This document shows positions 26,035 through 33,971 of a DNA stretch of 64,000 nt, in pieces. The notes under the pieces are model-generated. The model was not told the origin of the DNA and searched no databases. It saw nothing but the letters and a program-made list of their open reading frames with translations. This DNA is from Iocasia fonsfrigidae (GTDB taxonomy: Bacteria; Bacillota; Halanaerobiia; Halanaerobiales; DTU029): NCBI RefSeq assembly GCF_017751145.1, contig NZ_CP046640.1, positions 3,700,137 through 3,764,136 of the forward strand, written 5' to 3'. Made by a program: the position numbers and the translations under genes. Every line of letters starts with the position of its first letter. Position 1 is the stretch's first letter.

Positions 26035-27039
26035 TTATTTTAGATTTCTAATTTGATTGAGTAAATCCTTAACACCTATTTCTTCTGCTGCTTCATCCTG
26101 TAAAGGCTTAGCTAATTCTATAAATGGCTCTCTATCTATTTCATTTACAAAGGCCCCTTCATCAATGGCAAGCTTTTTATATGCCTTTTCCTGTCTATAT
26201 AACTCTGCTCTTTCTGTTATAACACACTCCCGGGCTGCTGTTAGAATAATATTCTGCTGTTCTTTTGTTAAGGAGTCAAACTTATGTCCATTGATTAATA
26301 AGAATCTGGTAGTGTAATCATGCCCGGTCTCTGTTATGTATTTACCATTTGATGTTTTGTGGTGATTCTGCTGGACAAAATATGGATAGGCATTTTCAGC
26401 AGCATCTACTACGTTTTGCTGTAAGGCCTGGTAGAGTTCTCCCCAGGCTACTGCAGTAGGTATAGCACCTGTTTTCTTCCAGAAGTTTGCTACAACACCT
26501 GAAGTCTGTGTTCTTATCTTCATTCCATCTAGGTCAGCCATTGACTGTATAGGCTTTTTACCGTAATAATGCCTGACACCTGCTGACCAATAACCAATAA
26601 GTTTAAAGTCATTGTATGATTTTTCATTAACAATCCTGGCCATTTCTTCTCCAACTTTTCCATCAACTACTGTCTCCCAGTGTTCATAGCTATCAAATAA
26701 ATATGGCAGGGCAAATAATTGTATCTCACCGATACCAGTTTTAGTCATAAACCCAGGAGAAACCAGTACAACATCAGCAGCCCGCAGTTTCAATTTTTCA
26801 ACTAATTCAGCCTCACTAGTACCAAGCGTTCCTGCATGAACATCAACCTGAATACTTCCAGCAGATAATTCTTCCACTACTTTTTTAAAGCTCAACAACC
26901 CTATTTGATAAGGATTTTCAGGGGATGTCTGATTATGAGCAGCAACAATCTTCAAATTTCCTTTCGCACCAACACTATTTGTAAAAGTCATAACAGCTAA
27001 TACTACAATTAACAATAAAGCAAATCTTTTATTAATCAT
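26035..27039 (-). CDS. dctP: TRAP transporter solute-binding protein (DctP), second system
   Basis: Secreted binding protein of 334 residues with a cleavable signal peptide (NKRFALLLIVVLAVMTFTNS, then VGAKG). DctP hallmarks are present: LGTSEAELVEKLKLRAADVV, MKIRTQTSGVVANFWKKTGA with the substrate-binding Arg, and VAWGELYQALQQNVVDAAEN. It is the first gene of the operon. The preceding 490 bp hold no regulator, unlike the first TRAP locus. Confidence 0.9.
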   Translation of the reverse strand: MINKRFALLLIVVLAVMTFTNSVGAKGNLKIVAAHNQTSPENPYQIGLLSFKKVVEELSAGSIQVDVHAGTLGTSEAELVEKLKLRAADVVLVSPGFMTKTGIGEIQLFALPYLFDSYEHWETVVDGKVGEEMARIVNEKSYNDFKLIGYWSAGVRHYYGKKPIQSMADLDGMKIRTQTSGVVANFWKKTGAIPTAVAWGELYQALQQNVVDAAENAYPYFVQQNHHKTSNGKYITETGHDYTTRFLLINGHKFDSLTKEQQNIILTAARECVITERAELYRQEKAYKKLAIDEGAFVNEIDREPFIELAKPLQDEAAEEIGVKDLLNQIRNLK

Positions 27040-27528
27040 CTGTTTTCCTCCCTGTTTTTAAGATTATAACCTCTCTCTTTTTGGATACTAAATTACAATA
27101 ATCACCCCCTTCGCTTTTTTATTATATAAAACTCTTTTTTATTTTTATTGCAAAAAATAAACTCCCATTTTATCTAATAGAGTTATCTTTTACAATAATA
27201 ATTAATTTTTATAATACTTAACACTTAATTATTCCAAACTATATCATTCCAAAATATTTCATCTGATTTACATTTGTTTTAAGTTATATCTTCAATATAT
27301 TACATAATTCTATATATTTTATTATTTTCCTGCAAAAAAATGGGATTTAATTAAAAATTATAACTCATAATAAAAAACTATATCTTATTATCCTTTAAAA
27401 CCTCAAACATGTATATTCTAGAAATAATTTTAAAATCTTTATAAAAAAAATTCACCCTATTGTTAGTAAATTTTATGCTTTCATCTACTAACAGGTGAAT
27501 AATCCTGCTCTATAGAAAAACTTAATTT
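27040..27528. other. Intergenic region upstream of TRAP operon 2
   Basis: About 490 bp. It holds the terminator of the TetR unit at 27450-27500 and must contain the promoter of the TRAP genes, which was not clearly resolved in this AT-rich sequence. No small gene is convincing. Confidence 0.4.
27450..27500 (-). terminator. Terminator of the TetR/flavodoxin unit
   Basis: On the minus strand ATTCACC and GGTGAAT close an outer stem, with TGTTAGTA/TACTAACA inside, followed by a run of eight T. Confidence 0.8.
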
Positions 27529-28161
27529 TTAGATGCTTTCTAAAATCTTCAAGACCCCTTTATCAAGTCCCAGTACCCTTTCTAAAAGTTCTTCAATAGC
27601 CTTTATTTTTTCGTTAAAAACCCCTTTATTCTGGAAATTTTTAAGGTTAATATGCATGAACCTATCTATACCAATAAAAATAATCTCTGTTATTTCCTGA
27701 TAATATTCGCATTTAAAAAGTTCATCCTGAACACCTTCCTCAACAATCTGTAGTATAATATCTTTAAATATCTTATGAAATAATTCATCCCTTTTTTGAT
27801 GTATTTTTGCATTACTATCCAAATCAAAGTAATGAAAAATCTTTTTATCCTCAGGTGCCTTAAGAAATAAAATCTTCATTACCCTTTCCATTTTTTCTAC
27901 CGCATTCAGCTCTTTATCATTTAGTACTGTCTCTGCCTTTTTTTGGCCTTTATTCAATCTCCTTTCAACAATAGCAACAATAATGCTTTCTTTTGTGGCA
28001 AAATGATAATAAAATGTCCCTTTAGCTATCCCAACCTCATTAACAATATCACCTACTGTAGTATTATCAAAACCATCTTCCATAAATAACCTCTCTGCTG
28101 CATCAATGATTTCATTCTTTCTCTCTGCCGGGTCTTTAGATATTCTAAGCAAAGTAACCAT
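27529..28161 (-). CDS. TetR-family transcriptional regulator
   Basis: About 210 residues. The N-terminal HTH is typical: NEIIDAAERLFMEDGFDNTT, VGDIVNEVGIAKGTFYYHFA. The C-terminal half is the variable ligand-binding helical domain. The exact start is unclear: the ATG at 28161 touches the GAAAGG site, and a TTG at 28152 would be better spaced. It is the last gene of a three-gene unit with two flavodoxin-fold proteins. A pair of 17-bp palindromes of the classic TetR type lies upstream of the first gene, so it probably represses its own operon. Confidence 0.88.
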   Translation of the reverse strand: MVTLLRISKDPAERKNEIIDAAERLFMEDGFDNTTVGDIVNEVGIAKGTFYYHFATKESIIVAIVERRLNKGQKKAETVLNDKELNAVEKMERVMKILFLKAPEDKKIFHYFDLDSNAKIHQKRDELFHKIFKDIILQIVEEGVQDELFKCEYYQEITEIIFIGIDRFMHINLKNFQNKGVFNEKIKAIEELLERVLGLDKGVLKILESI

Positions 28162-28187
28162 CCTTTCACACTTAACTAAATTTCATT

Positions 28188-28883
28188 TTATTCAGTATCC
28201 TGATAGGGCATAGCATATAGTTTTTTATGAACATTATATTTCCTGGCCTGAAACCACCAACCAAAATTTAAAATAGTCAAGTACAGCCATTTGGGGGCCA
28301 GAGGTTTATTTAAAAGACTCAAAACATCTTCAGGCAAAGACTCACCTTTAGCAAGTCTTCCGGCAGCCATATCGAGACCTATTACCATGTTTTTAAGTAG
28401 ACCTTGCTTATCTTCCAACACCTGCTTTCCTATTGCCGGACCTCCCCCTATTTTTAGGCCACCAAGCCATTTAAAATCCACTTTTCTGGTAAAGTTAAGA
28501 CAGATTTTCAAGGCAGTATCATTTTGAACTGGTTCCGGGAAACCGGAATTAATCACTGCCAGAAACCCTTGCTTATTTCCTGTCTTTTTAGTACAACATT
28601 TTTCAGCAATTACCTCCATTGCCTCTATTACAATCGAAGGCAGTGAATCTACATAAAGTGGGGATGTCAGAACTATTATCTCACTCTCCCGGATTAACTC
28701 CATTAAGGAAACCAAAGACTTATTATTAGAGCTATTAAAGTCCCTTAACAAATACTCTTTAACCATAAAACCATTATCAAGCATTTTATTCGAAAGATAA
28801 CTCCCTATCTTATAGGAATTGCTCTTTAAACCCCTGGGACTACCTACCAATAAGAGACACTGCTTTTTATTCACTTCTCCCAC
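28188..28883 (-). CDS. Flavodoxin-fold NAD(P)H-dependent oxidoreductase
   Basis: About 230 residues. The FMN-binding start LLLVGSPRGLKSNSYKIGSY is at residues 11-30 and VLTSPLYVDSLPSIVIEAME near residue 71 matches the FMN-reductase family. The C-terminal ~80 residues are less typical. A GTG at 28874 has a better-spaced AGGTGG site than the one at 28883. It overlaps the upstream flavoprotein gene. With the TetR gene it looks like a stress- or quinone-responsive reductase unit, but no substrate is evident. Confidence 0.78.
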   Translation of the reverse strand: MGEVNKKQCLLLVGSPRGLKSNSYKIGSYLSNKMLDNGFMVKEYLLRDFNSSNNKSLVSLMELIRESEIIVLTSPLYVDSLPSIVIEAMEVIAEKCCTKKTGNKQGFLAVINSGFPEPVQNDTALKICLNFTRKVDFKWLGGLKIGGGPAIGKQVLEDKQGLLKNMVIGLDMAAGRLAKGESLPEDVLSLLNKPLAPKWLYLTILNFGWWFQARKYNVHKKLYAMPYQDTE

Positions 28884-29442
28884 CTACTTCCAGACAAATT
28901 CTATTTACAGCCTTATCTAGGTCTTCTGCTGAGTCATTAGTATATAAAAAGAAAGTCTTATGTACAGGTGAGTACATATTAATAGCCATACGGGCAAGCA
29001 ACTGACTAAAGATTCCTTCAACCTCATCATCCTTTTTTTCTAACAAACCAACTGCCATAAGTTCAGGGTATTTTTCATATCTTGCCTTATGATGTATTTC
29101 ACCATTTGTTTTTCTAAAATGAGGTAAAAGATTAGGAATTAGTCTATCAATGCCCCTTTTTAAAGTAGATGAAACCCCGCCAAATATAACCGGTGTTAAT
29201 AATATAAGCAGCTCACTATTTATAACTTTTTTGGCTATCTCCCTTCCTTCATCATCAATTATACAGATTCCCGGTGTTTTTACCCAGCAGGCAAAACATC
29301 CCCTGCAGGGCGCTATCTCCTTATCTTTCAAGTCAATAACCTCCAGTCCAGGCCTACCTTTCATTCCAGTTACCAATTTCTTCACAATATTATTATAAAT
29401 ATTGTTTATTCCATTTAAACCATTTAAAACAAGTATACTCAT
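28867..29442 (-). CDS. Flavodoxin-fold iron-sulfur flavoprotein-like reductase
   Basis: 191 residues. The start reads ILVLNGLNGINNIYNNIVKK (FMN phosphate loop), followed by EIAPCRGCFACWVKTPGICI near residue 43, where four closely spaced cysteines are common in NADPH-dependent FMN reductase-like proteins, and LLTPVIFGGVSSTLKRGIDR near residue 80. First gene of the TetR-controlled unit; start has AAAGAGGTGA. It overlaps the next gene by 17 bp. Confidence 0.8.
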   Translation of the reverse strand: MSILVLNGLNGINNIYNNIVKKLVTGMKGRPGLEVIDLKDKEIAPCRGCFACWVKTPGICIIDDEGREIAKKVINSELLILLTPVIFGGVSSTLKRGIDRLIPNLLPHFRKTNGEIHHKARYEKYPELMAVGLLEKKDDEVEGIFSQLLARMAINMYSPVHKTFFLYTNDSAEDLDKAVNRICLEVGGRSE

Positions 29443-29457
29443 TGAATATCACCTCTT

Positions 29458-29474
29458 TGACTGACTATCAGTCA
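29458..29474. promoter_or_regulatory. TetR-type operator 1
   Basis: Perfect palindrome TGACTGACTATCAGTCA, 15 bp before the first gene of the TetR-controlled unit. Confidence 0.85.
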
Positions 29475-29499
29475 GTTGTATTATATCTATAGTAACATA

Positions 29500-29516
29500 T
29501 GACTGACTATCAGTCA
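29500..29516. promoter_or_regulatory. TetR-type operator 2
   Basis: Identical 17-bp palindrome, centred 42 bp (about four helical turns) from operator 1. On the minus strand a TTGACT -35-like hexamer is embedded in this site. Confidence 0.85.
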
Positions 29517-29620
29517 ATAGTTAAATCTCAGCAAATCAAGCTTACCCTCTTAAGCAAACACTTGTATGGTATAAAATATTGTGATACAATTATAAAAGAT
29601 TAGTCTCTTTCAGGAGTGAT

Positions 29621-30553
29621 ATGGAGATGCGTGTTTACAGATTACTAGCCATAATTATGATTTTACTCAATAAAAATAGGGTAAGTGCCAGTAAACTGGC
29701 CGAAAAATTTGAGGTCTCTTCCCGTACAATTTATCGAGATATAGAATCTATCTGTCAGGCTGGTATCCCTATTGTTTCACATCAAGGGGTTGATGGTGGT
29801 TTTTCTATACTGGATAATTATAAAATAGATAAAAACCTCTTTACTGCAGAAGAAATGGCTGCTATTTTAACCGCCCTGGAAGGCCTAGATTCTACTATTA
29901 GTGACAATTCTATTAAATACACTGCAGAAAAAATTAAGACACTTTTTCCTGAAAATCTTGAGCTATGTAATAATCAACAAATAATCATGGATCTCAACCC
30001 CTGGGGAAGAAATAAAGAATTGAAAAAGAAACTAGAGCTTATTAAACAGGCAATTAAAAACTCACAAACCCTGACTATTGATTATATTAATGCCAGGCAG
30101 GAAATCTCCAAGAGAGAAATAGAAGCTATTACTCTGGTATTAAAGGGTACTACCTGGTATCTTTACTCCTTCTGCCGCTTACGTAAGGATTATCGTATAT
30201 TTCGCTTGTCCAGGATTATTGATTTATCTCTAAACAATGATTTTTTTGAAAAAATACATAAGGATTTTAGCGAATATGAAAATGAAAACGCCTGGTATAA
30301 TCCCGGAAAAGAAGTCCATCTAGAATTACTCTTTAAAGCAGAAGCACTTTTATATATTCAAGATTTTTTTGCTAAAGATCAAATAGAAAAACAGGCTGAC
30401 GGTTCATATCTGGTCAAAATAAGCTACCCTGAAGACAACTGGGTATATGGGTTTATTTTAAGTTTTGGAGATATGGTAAAGGTCTTAACCCCCCCTCATA
30501 TTCAAAAGATTATTAAGCAAAAAGCTGAAGAAATCTATAAATTATATAACTAA
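29621..30553 (+). CDS. HTH/WYL-domain transcriptional regulator (YafY type)
   Basis: 310 residues. N-terminal helix-turn-helix (RLLAIIMILLNKNRVSASKL, AEKFEVSSRTIYRDIESICQ, GIPIVSHQGVDGGFSI), then a WYL domain from about residue 140 (TLTIDYINARQEISKREIEA; TTWYLYSFCRLRKDYRIFRL, where W-Y-L and R-D-Y-R-x-F-R are the ligand-contact residues), then a C-terminal WCX extension. It is read away from the TetR unit. The zinc-ribbon gene follows at about 75 bp and may be co-transcribed. The inducing ligand is unknown. Confidence 0.88.
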   Translation: MEMRVYRLLAIIMILLNKNRVSASKLAEKFEVSSRTIYRDIESICQAGIPIVSHQGVDGGFSILDNYKIDKNLFTAEEMAAILTALEGLDSTISDNSIKYTAEKIKTLFPENLELCNNQQIIMDLNPWGRNKELKKKLELIKQAIKNSQTLTIDYINARQEISKREIEAITLVLKGTTWYLYSFCRLRKDYRIFRLSRIIDLSLNNDFFEKIHKDFSEYENENAWYNPGKEVHLELLFKAEALLYIQDFFAKDQIEKQADGSYLVKISYPEDNWVYGFILSFGDMVKVLTPPHIQKIIKQKAEEIYKLYN

Positions 30554-30630
30554 TAACTTAAAGGTGACATACTGTTGTCATATTTATCCCCTTATAATAC
30601 AATTAACAAATCTAAATGGAGGGATTAATT

Positions 30631-30873
30631 ATGGATATGAAATATTGTTTATCCTGTGGGATGCCTCTTTCCCCGGAAATCTCACATCAAAAAACAGACA
30701 AGTACTGCCAATACTGTACAGACGAAAATGGGAGTTTAAAATCCAGAGAAGAGTGCCAGGCCGGTATTGCACAGTGGTTGCAGAGCATCACCCCTGAGGA
30801 TAAAGAAGCTAACTATATGAAAAGAGCAGACCATTATTTAAAATCTATGCCTGCCTGGCAGAATAAGATTTAA
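30631..30873 (+). CDS. Small putative zinc-ribbon protein
   Basis: 80 residues starting at the ATG at 30631, which has a well-spaced GGAGGG. The N-terminal YCLSCGMPLSP and DKYCQYCTDENG give two C-x2-C pairs that should bind one zinc. The rest is helical and charged (WLQSITPEDKEANYMKRADH). Matches the short putative zinc-ribbon proteins that often accompany WYL/YafY-type regulators. The function is unknown. Confidence 0.82.
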   Translation: MDMKYCLSCGMPLSPEISHQKTDKYCQYCTDENGSLKSREECQAGIAQWLQSITPEDKEANYMKRADHYLKSMPAWQNKI

Positions 30874-30880
30874 ACTGTAA

Positions 30881-30904
30881 GGGCCTCTTCTTCTGGAGAG
30901 GCCC
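30881..30904. terminator. Two-way terminator between converging genes
   Basis: GGGCCTCT and AGAGGCCC form a GC-rich 8-bp stem between the zinc-ribbon gene and the oppositely oriented nitroreductase. T tracts are weak on both sides. Confidence 0.55.
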
Positions 30905-30939
30905 AATTTGCCGTCAACTTTAATATCTTACTATACATC

Positions 30940-31539
30940 CTAGTTAAATATTTTAACACGTTCTTCAACAGGTTGAAATTGTTTATCCTCTGGGGTGGCT
31001 AGTATCTTACCAAAAGGCATCTGAGCAATCAACCGCCAGTTATCCGGTAAATTCCACTTAGATTTTACTCTATCATCTATCAGTGGATTATAATGCTGTA
31101 ATGATGCCCCCAGTCCCTCTAATTCTAAAGAAGTCCACACAACATACTGCAGCATTCCATTTGACTGCTGAGCCCAAACCGGAAAATTATCTTTATAAAG
31201 AGTATATTCTTTTTGTAATTGTTTTACAACATCATCATCAATAAAAAACAAAACTGTTCCATATCCATTACGAAAGGAAGCAATTTTCTCCTCCGTAGCA
31301 GCAAATTCTTCTTCTGGGACAATCTCTTTTAATGTTTCTTTTGTTATATCCCAAAGTTCATTATGATTATCTCCAAATAAAACAACTACTCTTGCTCCCT
31401 GAGAATTAAAGGCTGAAGGTGTATATTTTACTGCACTTTTTACTACTTCTTCAATTTTTTTCTCTGAAACAACTTTTTCCTTCCCAATACCATAATAACT
31501 ACGTCTATTCTGCACTGCCAGATAGAAATCTTTTCTCAT
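30940..31539 (-). CDS. Nitroreductase-family protein
   Basis: FMN-dependent oxidoreductase of 199 residues. The start FYLAVQNRRSYYGIGKEKVV has the family R-R-S-x-Y and VKYTPSAFNSQGARVVVLFG near residue 35 contacts FMN. Further signs are LQYVVWTSLELEGLGASLQH and the C-terminal AQMPFGKI. It belongs to the group related to yeast Hbn1/Frm2 rather than classical NfsB. Single gene with a standard ribosome site (AAAAGGGG). Confidence 0.85.
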   Translation of the reverse strand: MRKDFYLAVQNRRSYYGIGKEKVVSEKKIEEVVKSAVKYTPSAFNSQGARVVVLFGDNHNELWDITKETLKEIVPEEEFAATEEKIASFRNGYGTVLFFIDDDVVKQLQKEYTLYKDNFPVWAQQSNGMLQYVVWTSLELEGLGASLQHYNPLIDDRVKSKWNLPDNWRLIAQMPFGKILATPEDKQFQPVEERVKIFN

Positions 31540-31711
31540 AATAAAAACCCCTTTTTATGTTTATTTTTACACATAGACATCTTTATCTATGTACATACCT
31601 TATATTAGAGCTATATCATATTAATTATACAAAAATAATAAACCTAAATCAAACTACCACAAATCTAATGTTTTTAACAACACCACAATATCGGGTTTTT
31701 ACCTAATATAT

Positions 31712-32989
31712 TTATATTGTCGTGTTTTTATCTAATATGAATAAATTGCAAATACTATTAAAAATAAATTCATATTCATACCAACCTGCCCTTTGTAAGT
31801 GCTCAACTACTGTTGACCGGGATAGATTCATCTTTTCTTTGATCTGATTTTGGGTTAACCCCTTCTGTTTGTATCTCACAGCCAAACTCTGTTTGGGACT
31901 CCAGGATTTAATAATCTCAATAAATAGAGATAATACATGTGCATATAAATCATCTATAAAATTATTTGAAAATTTAATACCTAACTGCATTTTTTGTGAA
32001 AAACAACTAGCAAGTACTTCCCTGGCTCTATAAAAAGCAGTCCCATCCATACCAAGCGCTTCATTCCTAATTTTGGTTGCAATATCGCCAATCCCCAGGC
32101 CAGAATAAAGCCCCTGTAGTTCAATATATATATCTACTATTAAAGATAAAATTCTGTTAAATTTATCTTGTTCATTATAAAAAAGACCCTGAAATTCATA
32201 AAAATCATCATCCTCTGAAGACAGGGAAGTAAGGATAAGTTTTGACCTTATAATATCACTATATTCCTGGTTAATAGAGTTTAATAAATTCCGAACAACT
32301 CTTTCATCATTAGCTTTTGTAGGCCAGGCAGCTATCAAAGCTATATAAGTGCCTTTACAGATATCACTGCAGATTTTTATATACTGCTGCAGATTATAAA
32401 ATATTTCATTAGTTTTAAGCAGTAAGGCCCAGTTTATCTTTTTTAAAGACTGACTTATACTTGACTGTGATGTATCCAGTACAGCAGCAATCTCTTCCTG
32501 TGTTTTCCCCCTGGCTAACTGATAAATTATATATTTTTGCCTCCCATTATACTTAGCTAATATACTAAAATATAGATGTAAAAGCAGATTTATTATAAGT
32601 AGAGCCGTATCTCTGTTATTATCCATCAACAAATGCACTTTGAATTTATTTTTTTTAGCAGTATTGATTGCCTCAAGAGCATTTTTATATCCCTGACCCT
32701 TGTAATTATCAAACAGACCAGCCCCAAGACCATATCTAAGCTCAATGCCATTGAATTTAACATCCATATATTGTAATAAATCCAGCATCTGCTCATAGGA
32801 CTCTAAAACACCCACAAATTCATCACCCAGAGTAACTTTAAAAGGAACTCTAATTACTTCCCTGTATTTACTATTAACCTCATCTAACACGAAATTTAAT
32901 TTTTCCTGTACCTCTCTTCGATTCTCCAATTTCCTGGAATCAACTAAGTCTCCTATAATAACTACCTGCTGGTCCAGCAAAACAATCAT
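31712..32989 (-). CDS. SatD-family protein with internal tandem duplication and two HTH segments
   Basis: About 425 residues. The N-terminal half begins VVIIGDLVDSRKLENR (residues 9-24), then VTLGDEFVGVL (52-62) and ELRYGLGAG (83-91), the SatD-family layout. It ends with a helix-turn-helix (TQEEIAAVLDTSQSSISQSL). The second half repeats this plan: LSSEDDDFYEFQGLF, YSGLGIGDI, MDGTAFYRARE, then another HTH (TQNQIKEKMNLSRSTVVEHL). The acidic residues at 14, 17 and 56-57 recall the metal sites of GGDEF/cyclase palms; most are not kept in the second half. It is 7 bp after a DUF3307 membrane gene, its usual partner. The start is uncertain (ATG 32989 touches GGGGG; TTG 32980 is better spaced). Confidence 0.75.
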   Translation of the reverse strand: MIVLLDQQVVIIGDLVDSRKLENRREVQEKLNFVLDEVNSKYREVIRVPFKVTLGDEFVGVLESYEQMLDLLQYMDVKFNGIELRYGLGAGLFDNYKGQGYKNALEAINTAKKNKFKVHLLMDNNRDTALLIINLLLHLYFSILAKYNGRQKYIIYQLARGKTQEEIAAVLDTSQSSISQSLKKINWALLLKTNEIFYNLQQYIKICSDICKGTYIALIAAWPTKANDERVVRNLLNSINQEYSDIIRSKLILTSLSSEDDDFYEFQGLFYNEQDKFNRILSLIVDIYIELQGLYSGLGIGDIATKIRNEALGMDGTAFYRAREVLASCFSQKMQLGIKFSNNFIDDLYAHVLSLFIEIIKSWSPKQSLAVRYKQKGLTQNQIKEKMNLSRSTVVEHLQRAGWYEYEFIFNSICNLFILDKNTTI

Positions 32990-32996
32990 CCCCCAT

Positions 32997-33776
32997 TTAC
33001 CATAAATACTTAAATATATTAATTATACTCCCAGTTAGAACTGCCAGGAAAATACTTGTAATTGAACCTAATAAATAATATTCAACAAACCCTTCTCCCA
33101 CCTTTTTTTCTTCTATCTCTTTAAACCTAATTAAAGACTTGGCAGTAAATAAAAGCCCTATCAATGAATAGTTTTCTAAGATAACAAATAAAATAATTAA
33201 TAGCCTCTCTAAATTCCCGATCGCCTTGCCCTTACCAGCTTTATTATTAATATCACTCTTATACTTTTCCAGAACAGCCCTGGTAATAATAGTACTCCCC
33301 TTAAAATTAAAAATAACAACTGAGGCGGCAATCGTAATGAAAAATACCCTGGAAGTATTAAACACCCCTAACCATTGAAATATATCCTTAAGATCATTAT
33401 ACATTAAAGCAAGATATAAATTCCCCTGCAAAGTAAATAAGGGCACAGTTAATAAAATAACAAGTATATGTAATATCTGATCAACTATAAATATTTCCAA
33501 TTTATAATTCCCTGTTTTTGCTTTTCTTTCTGCTAGTTTCCAGGTTAAATATATTTTACAATAATCAATTATACCATGAAATAATGTAATTGTTAAAATA
33601 ACAAACAATAACTGCTCACTGAAATAATAAAAAGTCAAGATCAGTGAAGTCAAGAAAACAATCAACAAATGCTTCATTAGAGCCAAAAAAGACAGCTGTT
33701 TATTTTTACTTAGTTTCTCTGTCTGAAAGGAAAAATCAGCTAGTACATGAGCTAAAATAAGTAAAGAATAAGTCAT
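32997..33776 (-). CDS. DUF3307 integral membrane protein
   Basis: 259 residues with about six hydrophobic helices. The N-terminus SLLILAHVLADFSFQTEKLS is the DUF3307 signature (H-x2-A-D-F-x-F-Q), followed by LTFYYFSEQLLFVILTITLF and HGIIDYCKIYLTWKL. The ATG at 33776 with AAAGGGGG is preferred to a start 23 codons upstream. The gene directly precedes the SatD-like gene, a recurring pairing, so the two probably act together; the function is unknown. An 87-bp structured repeat ends about 50 bp before this start. Confidence 0.82.
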   Translation of the reverse strand: MTYSLLILAHVLADFSFQTEKLSKNKQLSFLALMKHLLIVFLTSLILTFYYFSEQLLFVILTITLFHGIIDYCKIYLTWKLAERKAKTGNYKLEIFIVDQILHILVILLTVPLFTLQGNLYLALMYNDLKDIFQWLGVFNTSRVFFITIAASVVIFNFKGSTIITRAVLEKYKSDINNKAGKGKAIGNLERLLIILFVILENYSLIGLLFTAKSLIRFKEIEEKKVGEGFVEYYLLGSITSIFLAVLTGSIINIFKYLW

Positions 33777-33826
33777 AAAAACCCCCTTTTTATTAACAAT
33801 GCCAGAAATTTTTTTTACAAAAAAGC

Positions 33827-33913
33827 AATTTATACTATACTTCACCAGTTCTCCATAAATACCTGCCAGAATATAGAAAATCTATCATAGAAATTAACTT
33901 CCCATGATAGATT
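33827..33913 (-). repeat. 87-bp conserved leader block with hairpin, copy 1
   Basis: Aligns without gaps to 48550-48636 with 15 mismatches. On the minus strand it begins with a stem AATCTATCAT/ATGATAGATT followed by TTTTCT and then a further ~45 conserved bases reaching to 50 bp before the DUF3307 start. Two stem pairs differ from the other copy by compensatory changes. Confidence 0.8.
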
Positions 33914-33946
33914 ATAATTAAAATAGTAATAGCATCTATTTTAATG

Positions 33947-33971
33947 TGCCAAACGAACCGTCCCGGTGTCA
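33947..33971 (-). repeat. REP-like element, copy 4, overlapping a stop codon
   Basis: Minus strand TGACACCGGGACGGTTCGTT ending TGGCA. Its first TGA (33969-33971) is the stop codon of the M20 gene. Confidence 0.85.

Noticed and set aside
31689-31740. CRISPR-like spaced repeats
   Set aside because: Only two short imperfect units; no array of regular repeats was seen anywhere in the window.
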